Position numbers and translations under genes: made by a program | The notes under the pieces: generated by a model | The model's input: only the letters and a program-made list of their open reading frames with translations | What the model was told of the DNA's origin: nothing | The model's database searches: none | Part shown: positions 11,727 through 24,169 of the stretch, piece after piece | Position numbering within the stretch: position 1 is the first letter of the stretch | How the letters are laid out: each line of letters begins with the position of its first letter | From: Apostichopus japonicus | Taxonomy: Eukaryota > Echinodermata > Holothuroidea > Aspidochirotida > Stichopodidae | DNA length: 64,000 bases | Assembly: GCF_037975245.1 (NCBI RefSeq) | Contig: NC_092570.1 | Location: 17,335,918 to 17,399,917, forward strand | Direction: 5' to 3'

Positions 11727-12280
11727 CATGGGCGCAGATCAGTTTTAGGTAATGGTGGGGACGCGTGTCTGTTCTCTGATACTATCTAAGCGGAGCGCGA
11801 CCATGGGTTCGCGCGTAGCGTACACATTTTTTCTTGGCAAATATACCTCCCAGATCGCCGGAAATAACACTTCCCAGACCCAGTGATGCTCCCAAACTTC
11901 CTTAAGCTCATGGCTTAGAAAGTTTGTTTGGGGAAATACATGGGCGCCAATGCAGATAAAAATCAGGGGACAAATAATCCAAGTAGACTTTTGTATACGA
12001 TGGGTCTGGGGTCCTCTCCCAGAAAACAATTATAGACTGCCGCAAATGTAATTTCCGTCCTATATTTAACAACTGTGGATAAATATAATAAAATGAGAAC
12101 TGCTGCATGTCATTTGCACAATGCTGGATCAAACTGTGCCAAAGTTCAATAGAGGGGAATTTGAAATGCAGCGTTTGTTAAAGACAAATTGGTGGGGACA
12201 CGGTACATCATGTCCCCACCACTGAAAAAGTTGGTGGGGACACGTCCAGCTGTCCCCACCATGGAGGATCTGCGCCCATG
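11727..12280. mobile_element. hAT-like non-autonomous element with 8-bp TSD (CATGGGCGCAGATC ends)
   Basis: Terminal inverted repeat CATGGGCGCAGATC at both ends, flanked by exact 8-bp duplications ACTGGGAT (11719-11726 and 12281-12288). The interior holds the shared module (about 11780-11880) and repeated TGTCCCCACC/GGTGGGGACA blocks at the right. Eight-base duplications are made by hAT (also P and Merlin) transposases. No transposase is encoded. Confidence 0.85.
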
Positions 12281-12288
12281 ACTGGGAT

Positions 12289-12902
12289 AGATAGACGTGC
12301 ACAGACTCTATATTGGGTGACGTTTCCTAACTTAAACGGTCCTACTGTTTAATCCGAAGACGTTGTGGGCTGTTAATTCGTTTGGCCTACTTAGTAAATT
12401 TGGTTCTTCAGTTATACTTGAGGGACAAGAACACTTTAAAAAATATTCGCGCCATAAATTATACGTTCCTGCATTTGGAAGGTTAGCTATTTCACATTCG
12501 GTGATTTTCCCGAAACAAGAAAGGTCATATTCTAATTCCAGGTAGTAAAGGCTATATTTTCAGTTAGGGGGGGACTTAAGGAAATAATTTTGCGGTAGTT
12601 CTAAGGGACCAAAGAGGAAGTGAGTTTGCTTTTTAGCGGAACAGAAGTGCAGATTCTACCGGTGAGAATTGTTATCTTGGATCGTCGCAGACCAAAATAT
12701 TCTACAAACCTGAGATAATATTTTGAAGATATGGTTAATTCTAATAGTATACCGCTGGAGATATAAACCGCGGTCCACAGAAATTCGGACAACCTTTGTG
12801 GCCACCACATTGTTTTGCTTCCGTGTCAAATAGTTCAATGGGGGTGTGTTTCGTTAGCGGCTTAGCCCTCTCTGACGGCGGTATAATATCGTGCTGTACG
12901 TT

Positions 12903-12933
<31 letters not shown>

Positions 12934-15900
12934 ATGTAAGTTTGTTCATCGACACAGTGAAGGAACCACACCGCATATAATATTTATATTCAGGTAGTAT
13001 GAAGGCTACCCGCCTACCCTACCAGAGAAGAACTATATTTCTCACTCTTTCAGATTCAATATGACGCCAAAACTTCGGCCATACTTTGCCTGTTGTGACA
13101 TAGAATTATACAGAAGGTAAGATTTTGCATTATTTTAGGCCTAAATAGACTGATTATAGAAGATTTATCATTCCGTCGTCAGTTCACTGTCAAATTGATA
13201 CAGCCACGCTATATATATATAGATCTTTATTATGGGTTAGATGTACACTGCCCATGTAGCATGTTACATCGTACGGTATAACTTTGGTGTTTATCCTATA
13301 GGATGTCACCAAATATTAGTCCCAAACGTTTCCAAATGTTAAGGGTTGCTAATATATTTCATAAAAGAGTCTTTGGAGCAGGTACTGGCCTTCCAGATCA
13401 TATCCAGACATAGACGTTGTGCGAAGTCATAGGCCTTTGTACGTGTCAGTGAGAGAATATTATTTGAGCGTATATCAGTAAAATGGATTGTTCACGGTTT
13501 CAGCATGAGAGACCTTAATGTAATTTTTCTAACATATCTTAGGGCTATTTTTATATACTTAGAGATACCCATATGACAACATTTATTACGAAAACGTTGG
13601 TTTTATTTATTAATAGATCGGGTTTTGTTTTTTGTTTTATATACTGTTTAAAGTTTATATACATGTACATATACCTTCAAAATGATATATCAATGCTCTA
13701 GTCACCCAATGACGTGATGGTTGCTGTACAAATTAAAAATAAATAAATACATAACAACATCTTAACTACGATGTCATAAAATTGCCAAAATATATAAGAT
13801 AATTTCATCAATGCGACTGAAAAAAAGTGAATTGCTACAACACAATTCCGCAGTGACTGTACTAGGAGTTCCTATATATGCTAACAGATAAACACACGAA
13901 AATCATTAACGTGACATTGCATTACGTTAAAGTATAGTTCTTGCATTTTTTTTGGGGGGGGGGTGGGGGTTCTTTCTCTATTTAAATATTTATATCATTG
14001 TTTTACTTCGTAAGGGACATTGACTCGAACAGTTCTCTTATTTCTGGTCCCGTTGCCTGATTGCTATAAAACGATTTACCAACAATTGGATATCATTGTA
14101 ATTTAATTGCAGAGATAGACGAAACTAAACGAACTCTATTTACATATACATACATGCATGTGCCCCAGTCACCTGACATAGTAACATCCATACATAACTC
14201 CGGAGGGCTATATCATTATTGCACGTCCCCATATAGACTACATGATCAGACACATCCCCTAAGTTATATTAACTTCACACTGAGCCTCACCATTACAGGC
14301 TCATCGATCCATCTCGACCCAATGACAGATTTAGGCCTAAATCTAATATTACTTAGGGCAAGCCAAAAAAGGGGGAAAGAACGAAAACGTTTTGGGGGTT
14401 ACCCCCCGTGTTCATTATTCATATATTACACCATGTCAGTTCATGATAATGCTGTAAACACGCGCCTATATACTATCTTTTCGCTGCAATAGCATCGGGG
14501 TTTCCCCGCATTTATCACCATCCACTTTGTACGTGGGTCTAATAGCGTAATTACTAAATTGACTGGCCAAGCGAGTAAGTAAAGGCCCCATCAAAAGTTC
14601 TTCACCCATCTACCAGTATAATATACAATCGTTCTTAATTAGAAAGTTAATCATTTGAACTAAGTAAACTAACTGCAGGGGAATCCATAATTATCGCCAT
14701 TTTGATAACCCCCCTTTTTTATTCTCTCGTCAATGAAAAATGACCTTTGGTTCTTCGTCTAGAATAGTTGGTATTACGTCATCTGTTGACGGCGGGTAAG
14801 TCCCGTTAGTGGTGTATAACTTCCCCTTTTCTGGTGCGTTGCAAAACATATAGTGTGACATGTACTGCAATTCCGCCGCGTCACTCAAAGAAATCAGTTG
14901 GACAAGAAAGGACTGGAAAACGTGAAGAGTTGGAAACTGAAACGAGTAAGTAATTATAGCAGAATTTGAATTCCAACCAATTCCCTAAATCAGGAATAGC
15001 TGTCTGCATGTTTCTGTTAAGGTTATATAGTTAAGTATAGACTTTCGTGAACATCACTGTATACTCTTAAATCACAAATCCAAGTAGCTTAAGCAAGTGG
15101 ATAGGCCTGTTACCTTCTTCTTCTTCTTCTGTTTTGAAATGATTATTTAAAATTAAAAAAAAAATCATTTTCGTCGCATGAAAACTTCTTCGACTCTGTC
15201 AAAGTCTCAAACATGAGAATAAATTGCAATTTTAATTTGATAATACCTTGCTAACTATTTGTATGTTTATTAGGTAAGACTTCTGTACAACCAGTTCAAC
15301 TTGACCCCGAATCTCCACAAACGTTAACATTTACTCACCATTAGATTAATGAAAATTCCTGGATTATAATAGATGGCCTTCTGATGATTTTGCAGTTTAT
15401 TTTTCCGTTCGCCTAAAAAAGAAAAAAAATCAATGACCTGAAAAAGCATGCATTTTGTTTTTAATATCAATATAGGTACAACAAAGAAATTCTTTCCCGC
15501 CAAAATATAATCCGTTTTTTTTTTTTTGGGGGGGGGGGCTCTATATATACAGCGGTATACAATAGCTAATCGCATTGTTTTACTTTTTATAACCTATTAC
15601 GTTGCTTATCGAAAAGTTACTTTGTGAAGATTAATCGGTCGAGGTTCAGACACTGTGTTATTTATATGCACCCATCGCCATAATGGTGATTAACGGCAGT
15701 ACAAACAGAGTGTACATATATATTTTAAACAGGCTGCTCCTTCAAGTTTAAGGCTTCTCTCCTTTGCATCTCCTTAACTTGTTCTGGTGGCTAAACAGTG
15801 TTCTGCGGGAGATATATCAAGAGTCTCGATATGTCCCCACCTTCCTCACCCCCCCCCCCACCCGTAAGCTATTTAGTCAACTAATGTGTTATGTGTTATA

Positions 15901-16252
15901 AATTTACTGCATATCGCTAATCGAGTGGACAAAGCTACTACTGTAACCACGGAGTTCTCTTTCTAACTCACTGCTATACCATAGACCACGAAGGTAATGC
16001 ATAGACCTATACATTTATACTTGCACACGTGGTGGTCTTCATTATTGGGTTCTACAAGGGTACTTTTTTTTAAAGAAAAGTCACCCAAGAAAGAACCTGG
16101 TCACGAAAAACCAAAAGACAAATCCGCTCTCGACCCCAGTCCCGTTGCATCGAGATTGTTACATTCTGATCATCGTCAGGTGTGTATCACGATCGATTCG
16201 CCTACAGACGGGAACATAATGCTAAACATGATCTAAGCCGAAAGGCCTACAA
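12289..16252. other. gene-poor AT-rich DNA
   Basis: Contains a (TA)n tract (about 12906-12929), a G run near 13955, poly-T/poly-G at about 15518-15538 and a C run near 15849. The stretch 14885-14944 ends CGA|GTAAGT and could be a non-coding first exon, and 16069-16179 has splice-like borders, but neither shows a recognisable product. Confidence 0.4.
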
Positions 16253-16410
16253 GAGTGCGAACATCTACTGTCAGAGGCTTTTAGATTCCTTACGGTCACA
16301 CGAACTTTTTTACCGTGACAATCCTGCAACTTGTAGCCTTGCGTTGCTAACATAAAATCCCTTATCGACATACAAACTAAATCATGTTGTCTCCAGGGCC
16401 TTGTAGAAGG
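16253..16410 (-). repeat. dispersed ~155-bp repeat, minus-strand copy
   Basis: Pairs as an inverted copy with 20553-20707. On the minus strand it reads STRPWRQHDLVC and SIRDFMLATQG in one frame, as does the other copy. It is probably a fragment of an unidentified mobile element. Confidence 0.65.
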
Positions 16411-17180
16411 GTGCGAACACATTTTCACTCGGACTGATAAAGCAAATTGGAATAACACAATCCTCGGTTGTAATTATTGTTGAGAATAACACCTTTCACT
16501 ACAGTTACTATTCTTAGTGCTAATTCGCGGTAACTGGGAATTCCCCTTTTAGTGGCGTAGTTTCCTCTTTTGGGAGATTCACGTATCATGCCGGTACCTA
16601 CGGTGTGGTTAAAAGTAAGGTCCCTTGGCAACCTACAGGGTTGTAGACTGAAGGTATCAGTTTGTTACAGGTAAAGGTACCGATGACATGGTGTCACGAC
16701 TTTTGTACAGGTTTCGACTTTGGTATTTCATTTTGTGGTGAAAAAGACCAACATATAATAACAGTAATAATAAAATTTGACTTTGCACGGACTTATGATT
16801 ACAGACAAAACTAGGAAAGCACAAAAAATATATATATTGGTTAAAAGCTACATTGACACCACTTTAACATGAAAGAAAGAGAGGGTAAATACTTTATCAC
16901 GTTTAGGGTAGTGGGCAGGGTGGCAGTTAAACCGTAAACAGTGTTCTTAGTATTAATATCAATTCACTATTGGAGGATTTCGGTCATAAGGGCACCCAAC
17001 AAAACTGGCAACCAGACGTTTTTAACATACGCCACTTAATTAAAAACTGATGATCAAAAACTAAGGAATCCTTTCCGAAGACTTTTTAGTGACAATGTAT
17101 GCTGCAGTAATATTTAGGATTCCAAATAATACCTTGCAAGATGTCACTTCTGGGTGCTCAAAGGGAGTCCATATGTCACG

Positions 17181-17580
17181 TGTGACGTCATAATTATATG
17201 CATTATTAGCTACATTCTAGTAACGTATAGAGAAGGTCTATGCATTACCAAAGCTTGCAATGGAAGGTCCGCTACACCTGTTACGTATGTTACCTTTGTT
17301 TTGACGTCATAATTATATGCATCAGAATGGAGGCCTTCTTTAAAATGTCTATTGAGATGGCCTGTGCATTCTCAATGCTGCTAATGGGACATATTTGAGA
17401 TCTGTCATATACCTGTTACATATAACAGTATTGAGGAGAGCTTGTGGCATGTGTGACGTCATAATTACATGCATCAGAAGTGAACTTAATTTAACATAAT
17501 GTAAAGAGATGGTCAATGCATTCATCGATGCTGGCAATGGGATATGTTTAAGGTATGTCACACCTGTTACAGTAACTATC
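17181..17580 (+). repeat. tandem repeat, three units of 120-150 bp, each starting with TGACGTCATAATTA
   Basis: Units begin at about 17183, 17302 and 17454. Each has TGACGTCATAATTA(T/C)ATGCAT, then 'gagatgg-c--tgcatt', 'aatggga-atgttt/atattt' and 'cacctgttac'. The octamer TGACGTCA is the consensus CRE (CREB/ATF) site. Confidence 0.8.
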
Positions 17581-18500
17581 AACATCGCGAAATTTAAAGA
17601 AGTTAAAAGGAAGAATTCAACAATAATACAATACCACAAAATCGTTTCCTTTGTTTAATCTTTATACAGAACTATCTCTTACTGTATCTGCTGTCACGTG
17701 ATCGAATAGAAACGTAACAAGAGGACGCGTCCGTACGTGTTCAGATGACGTCATCTTTCCCGAGTGAGATTTGATGGGTGGAACTGGTTGGTATGACTAC
17801 TAACATAGAATAAAACAAACATTGGGTGTTAAGTGGTATACGTGACAACTTGCTGACTACAAGGAAAGTTTCAAATGAGTGTGTCCTTACTATGTATCAC
17901 AGCACAGTGTATCAGTACATCACAGTGATTCCGTCGTAACGCTAGAGACAACGAAGGGTTTGCTCGTCATACGAAGTGATTTAGAATATTAGATTAAATG
18001 TTCATCTCTACCTGAATTGCATAGATTATACAACTTTCAATGTTATCTTCAAGTTGGATAATTCAAAGCAAAACCAATTCGTTCTGATGCCTATGACGTC
18101 AGAGTAGCGATACGATGTTTGGCTGCAGGCAGCCATACAGATCCCAAACTTACCGCCACGTGAGGTCACAAGTTTCTCACCATTTAATTGTGTTTATGTT
18201 CAATGGTGATTCATGACTAACACATATATAGTTCCTTTATAATAAAGTATCCCTCCCCTAACTCCCAACCCCCTTTCCCCCTACCCTCCTTCCCCCTTAC
18301 CCTCCTTTCCATGTTGTTCATTGCCACTTAAATAGCGAAGAAGAGATAAAAACATAACCTTTTGTATTCTGTCAAATCACAGAAGAATTATAGCGCCATC
18401 TAACGTAACCGACTGACATGGAACTTGCAGCATTTCGGAGTCCGGGAAAGTTGCAAATCTGACGAATAAGAAGAGGACAAAACATCAACAAATAATGAAG

Positions 18501-18560
18501 AGGTGGGGTGGGGTGGGGTGAGGTGGGGTGGGGTGGGGATGGGGTGAGGTGGTAGGGTAT
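18501..18560 (+). other. G-quadruplex-prone GGTGGGGT array
   Basis: About ten GGGG or GGTGG runs with one- to two-base loops in about 55 bases, easily satisfying the G4 pattern on the plus strand. Reading frames across its complement are artefacts. Confidence 0.7.
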
Positions 18561-18674
18561 GGGAGGGTTGGAGGGGTTTAACATTGGAAATCACGGTACG
18601 AAAGAAGTTCTATTTATATTCTTATTGAAGGTAGAAATCTCACTGTAATCAATAGTTTTGTATATTATTTACAG

Positions 18675-18853
18675 ACGGCTCATATTTTAAGCCTTCAACT
18701 CCTTCTTTGATGTACCTCTCGTATTCGTCCGTCGATGGTCTCTCCAACTACGTGAATACGATAATCAAAGCCGCCGGATTCACGACGATAATATTGCTGA
18801 ACCTTTCCCGATCTTTATGTAGTGTCAACGATGGACCGTTCCTCACTTTTAAT
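18675..18853 (+). CDS. orphan exon-like segment, possibly from an ANF-receptor/receptor guanylyl cyclase ligand-binding region
   Basis: A good acceptor (TATTATTTACAG) and a consensus donor (TTTTAAT|GTAAGT) bound an open 179-nt segment, phase 1 to phase 0. It encodes GSYFKPSTPSLMYLSYSS, VDGLSNYVNTIIKAAGFTTI and ILLNLSRSLCSVNDGPF. A '(L)-S-S-V-D-x-L ... x-x-x-I-x-K-x-x-G-(F/W)-T-x-x-x-(V/I)-L' pattern followed by a cysteine resembles the periplasmic-binding-like ectodomain of receptor guanylyl cyclases. I see no partner exon, so it may be a lone exon of a gene spread outside the window, a relic, or chance. Confidence 0.3.
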
Positions 18854-18859
18854 GTAAGT

Positions 18860-20552
18860 ACGTACATAACATGTACCGATGAATCGATTCCTATACATCG
18901 CGATATTCATGGACGGTGTATAAATGACCTTATCGTCGAATAGACCACCTGAAGAGGAAGGAAAGAAGTGCAAGTTTGAAAAGTCTGTGTCCAATATATT
19001 AGGTGATGATTAAATATATATATATATATATATATATAGTATATAAATATATAAAGATAAAATAGACTGTGGTGATTTATGCATATATAAACACACACAT
19101 ACAAAATTTACCTATATTTTTACTTTTTTTGCGGTATCCTTGACACAAAAATTGACTGACATGTCTTCATTAATAAGTCTTTCCATTTTCAATCGATATT
19201 ATTAATTTTTTTTTACATTAAATTGATCCACACAGGATTTCGTGCAAGAGGTTGAACTATGACCCGGCAGTGATAGACAGTAACCCGTGACCTCACCGGT
19301 GGAAAATAGAAGGAAGAGACAACAGTTCTAGGCAGTTTTGTTGATCCAAGGATAAGTCGGGAGATTAACAATATAAAGAGGATGACTAAAACAGTAAGTA
19401 TTGAGTGTAAACTTCTCCAAATTATTCCTATAATGCAAATCCCTGTATTTTTTGTCCACGCGGCTCACTCACACACATTAGAAATCGATTCAATGAAACA
19501 GTTGTTCCTGAGGTTTACAAAAGTATACTTACGCAATTTAACGTACCAACAGCCTTGTAGCGGCGGGTTGTAAAGGGGTGGGGGTGATAGGGGAAGGGGA
19601 GAGCAATAGGAGGGGCATGGAATATGACAGATAAACGTTTTTGTAGTGGTATATCCGCTATATACGCATACTTTAAGGAAATATATGCAAAGGATCTCAT
19701 ATTGTCTACCTAAACACCCCGCCATCTTTCCGCCCAATTCTGGCTATAGAATCGAAAAGCGGAAAGATCCCTTTAACTTTAAGCAAACAACAAGAACCTG
19801 CTGCCATTCAATTCCATTGACAGACAATATATTAACTATATATATCATTGTCCAACATAATGACTAACCGCAGACTGCAATAATAAGGTTAAATTCAGGA
19901 TAAAAGTCAACCGTTCTAAGGAACTTTTCATAGGTTTTGTCACTCGTCCAAGTCAAATCCACTCATATACAGCAAATAGGATCCTTGTCACGTCAAACAA
20001 CATTTGTCATCAAAAGTTCATGCGAAACAGAGTCAACAAAACAGTTATTTTTTTTTTCTGAATATAGCATAACTGGTATAAACACCATTGAGATCACACA
20101 ACCTACGCTTTTATAACAAAGTTCAATGCAGAGTCGATATCACTCGGAACGACTATTCGTCGTTTCAATATAGGCTATATACAAAAGCAAAATGGGAACA
20201 ATGAACCTTTTTTTTAGATTTGTTTCTAAATATGATTTGAGTGTTTACGGGCTTAGAAGTTGAAGGAAAATGACTGGTAACTTATCACATGTTATGCAGT
20301 GGGCAAACTGGTGATATTTAAGGCAGTTTATAGTCGACAGCATGTATGCCCTTGCAGAACAATGTAGGAAATATGTTTGCCGGTGGGTAAACAGGCTTGT
20401 TCAAAGGTTCCTCACCTTTGGACTGTAATTGCTAATAAATTCTACAAAGTCATGGTACGGAATATTTAAAGTGCCATATATATGGCCAACGTGTTAGCTA
20501 TCCAAAGGGGGTGGGGGGGGGGGGGGGATAATTGTTTTTACCAAGTGAAAAC
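18860..20552. other. gene-free stretch
   Basis: Contains (TA)n (19010-19038), poly-T runs and a long G run (about 20509-20527). No supported gene. Confidence 0.5.
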
Positions 20553-20707
20553 TTCTACAAGGCCCTGGAGACAACATGATTTAGTTTGTATATCGATTAG
20601 GGATTTTATGTTAGCAACGCAAGGCTCCAAGTTGCAGGTTTTGCACGTTAAACAAGTTCGTGTGACCTACGTAAGGATTCTATAAGCCTCTGACAGTAGA
20701 TGTTCGA
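20553..20707 (+). repeat. dispersed ~155-bp repeat, plus-strand copy
   Basis: Inverted partner of 16253-16410, close to 90 % identical by eye, with a 3-base length difference near GTGACCTACGTAAGG. Confidence 0.65.
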
Positions 20708-20709
20708 AT

Positions 20710-22980
20710 AATATCCAGGTTCAACCATACAGATGAGACAGAAAGTAAATCTACACAACGTTATCATGCAAACTTAAATAATTATTCTCAAATTTGCCGT
20801 AAATGTCCATTATAGTCGCGTTCTGTTGTCTACGGAACACGTGCATGCCTCATCGACCTGACAAAGGGTTAAATATGTAAACTTGTATAGCGCCTGGGAG
20901 CACGTCACATGACCCTACATGGTTGGTACGTTTTCGTACTATGGAGTGAGCCCTCCAGGTCATCTTCAGTTCGATGACTTAGGCAGTGAGGTAGGAAATG
21001 GGACATTGTGAGTGGTGGCATTATATCCCGTACATAGCAATAGTTTTCGACAAGCGCCCTCAGAAGGGTCATTTACCGATACACGGAAAAGACTGCTTGC
21101 GTTTTGCCGCAATCATAGTTGTTGAGCTAAACTTGAACCTTGGTCGAGTCCGTGTAACAACTGTGGACAAGGGATGTTTGGTAAGATTTTCCAAATCAAT
21201 GGGAACAAACAGTCGCAAGTTTAGATTGAAAAAAAAACCAGGGCTCATCAACCGAAGCCTTGTAGATCCATCAATCGAATCGCTATCCCTCAACAACGAT
21301 GGATGAAACGTTTATCAAAATTAAGACGGGTTTGGTGAATTATCTCTGATTTCAACATATTTGTTTGTTTTTAGATCATTCCAAGGAAGCAAACAAAATC
21401 TGTGGTACTGTTTCATCATTTGTCCGTTGTGAGAAAATGAAGCATCGCAGCCGCCATAGTTAATGGGTGAAGCCAAAGATAAACATCGGTTACAGTTAGT
21501 AAAATGGGCATCGTGTTGGAATTGGCAGTCTAGATGAATTTTGTTCACACGTCCCAATTGTTGGAGAATACAAGGTTAAATTTAAGCATTTGTTTGGCTA
21601 CCCATTCACCAATTCCCAGGATCTCTAGATTTTCTAAACAGTTTGCACGCTATATGGGGGTGCCCTGGAGTACCTGGCGACAATATCACTAAATAACCTA
21701 ACTTTTCAAGGAGTTAAAGGATACTAAAATCACAAGTATATTATTAAAGGTTGTTACAGAATATACAGTCTGGCCTTAAAATACCAAAATGCCCAAAAAT
21801 GCTTCACTTTGTATCACATGGACCTGTGCAATGCATTTGGAAGCGAGATGGAAAATGGACTACATAGGACAAATAATAAAAGATCACAGATTTTAATAAA
21901 TCAGTTACATGGTGAATAGGTTGGCTATCCACCGGAAACGACACCGTTAAATTAGCAAAAATGTTATATTTCAAATTTGAAGCTTTGCTCAGCATAGATT
22001 TAATAAAGAGGAATACATTCTCTCTTCTCTTCAAATGCACCATATGATCTCATTATATATATTATTTTTTTTCTTCAAAAAGAACATTCAACTATCCCCT
22101 TCAAAGTATCCATAATATACACTTACTATCAAGGTGCTGATGTAAATTTAGTAGTGAATTAGTAATGTACCAGTTCCACGAAATTTATCCACAAGTTGAA
22201 ACGAGTGATTTAGTGTTACACACAAGCTATGTTATGTTTACAAAAATTAACAGGCATATGTCGAAGTTTTGTCAAAGGTCAACGTTAGTTAAAGGCTTAG
22301 TGTGGAAAATCACCTTCCAACAGGAGATCGAGAAAACGATTTATAATAAATTCGAACCAACAAGATCATTTTCAAAAGACAGACAAATACACAATGATCA
22401 GTACATATTGCTTCCATACTTTAGCTGCCCAAAGGTTACAGGTTATCTTTGTTTCATTGCGCTAACTTTGAGCAATAAATGAAATTGTGAAAACCGTTCG
22501 TAAAATACATTTCTGGACATTCTGACCAACCCAACGTATTCACAGCATGCAGAAACTAATTAAGAATTTTTATATTAGATAGTTAATAGTCTATGATGCT
22601 ATATAGCTTTACAAACACGTCAAGGTTTGACCATGAGCGACCATGACCTAAATTTGTTAACACCTTTGAGAACAAATCTGATAACATTTCAGGTTTCAAA
22701 AGACATTTCATGAATATCCAATAACCTTCCAAGTTATTCCTATATAGCCATTACGGTAGATTCGTTGGAGAATTTAGTGTCACGTAGAATGACTGCTTCA
22801 AAGATGCATGGGCACTGAAATGCTTCCGTGGGTGACTATATGGTGTTATCATTATTTTGGAAGCAATACTCAATAAGATTAAATCATCCTCTGCGGATAG
22901 TTATAATAACCATAGCCTACAACATTTATGATCAATAATGCATAGAGAGACTACGGATGATTAACACTCCATCTAGTGTG
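20710..22980. other. gene-free stretch
   Basis: AT-rich. The open frame at 20998-21306 (102 codons) has no splice context or recognisable motif. Nothing else seen. Confidence 0.45.
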
Positions 22981-22986
22981 AATCGG

Positions 22987-23060
22987 CAAATTTGGACGCG
23001 GCGACGTTGTTTGGGCGCAATTTTGACGCAGCGACGTTGTTTGGGCGCAATGAGTGGGTT
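22987..23060 (+). repeat. ~37-bp direct duplication
   Basis: TTTGGACGCGGCGACGTTG and TTTTGACGCAGCGACGTTG, each followed by TTTGGGCGCAA, lie 37 bases apart. GC-rich compared with its surroundings. Confidence 0.75.
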
Positions 23061-24114
23061 TTTTCGTGGATCTGGTTGTAGCTGTTGATGCTATGCTAGG
23101 CTGCACTTCAATTTTGGTTCTTGGGTTAGCCACAAAGCAGTCAGTGATTATACGACATAACAATAACGAATCCTTTATTATCCCAAACAGAAATGATAAT
23201 TCATCAGCACCATCATCGGATTATGCAGATGAGACGTGCGCTCGGACGGCTGCTGCCTCAAATCCAACCGTCCAAATGTCATACAGAAATGAGGTAATGG
23301 TAGAATCCTGTTTCTATGGTTATTGTAGGTGCAATACATTGTATAATCGGGCGGGGGTTGGGAGGGGGGGGGGGGGCGAACAACTTCGAACGTCTTACTT
23401 GCGGATGTCAAAACTTGCTTGACAACGCAGACGGCAGTTCAGGTACAGGTCAAGTCACTGATTAAAAGTACGAAACTTGGTAAACCTGTTAAGGTTATAA
23501 TATGAATCACTCGCTAAGTGAACAGGAAATGAGAACTATGCCAACTTGTAATATAATACAGGCAAAACAGCATCATCAAAGTCTTACAGGGAGATAATAA
23601 AAAACCCACTCACAAACACGAAATAACACGAAACAAAGCATTCCGTACAATGGACAAGTGTAAAGAGATATAGGGATAGTTATTAAGTATAGACTGGTGA
23701 AGGAGAAACAAACATATGAGTGCAGGATCGGGTTAAAGAAATACTGTTTCCTGGTCGACGTGCCAAGTTCATTTCAACCTTGTGTAGTTACAAACGGAAT
23801 AATTTTACCACTAAAGTAAGTATAGACATGTTTGATCACACTAGGACACCCTCCTAAATGTTACCTATACTTTATAAATTGATGAATTTCTCTCGTTTCT
23901 CCATTTGTTCATGTTTATTTTTTTTTGCCCGGACACTTTCCATATAGCATTATACAAATAAAAAGCTCAAACGGTCATGCATGTTTATGGTCAAGCTTTG
24001 TACACATTTTTTTCTCTGCCACATTCAAAAAAACAACATAAGATTCTCAGTTGACGATGTAAAATGTGTTGAGATAGTTTAATGGGTTAAACGTATTCAT
24101 TTTGTTGGTAACAC

Positions 24115-24115
24115 G

Positions 24116-24167
<52 letters not shown>
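24115..24167 (+). repeat. (GACA)n microsatellite
   Basis: About 13 perfect tetranucleotide units. Confidence 0.95.
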
Positions 24168-24169
24168 TG

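Noticed and set aside
16069-16179. Exon-like segment encoding EKSPKKEPGHEKPKDKS
   Set aside because: Polypyrimidine acceptor and a GTGTGT donor only; no partner exon and no known motif.
23178-23295. Exon-like segment encoding NDNSSAPSSDYADETCARTA
   Set aside because: Acceptor and donor are present, but there is no recognisable domain, its start phase does not fit the orphan exon at 18675, and the composition is low complexity.
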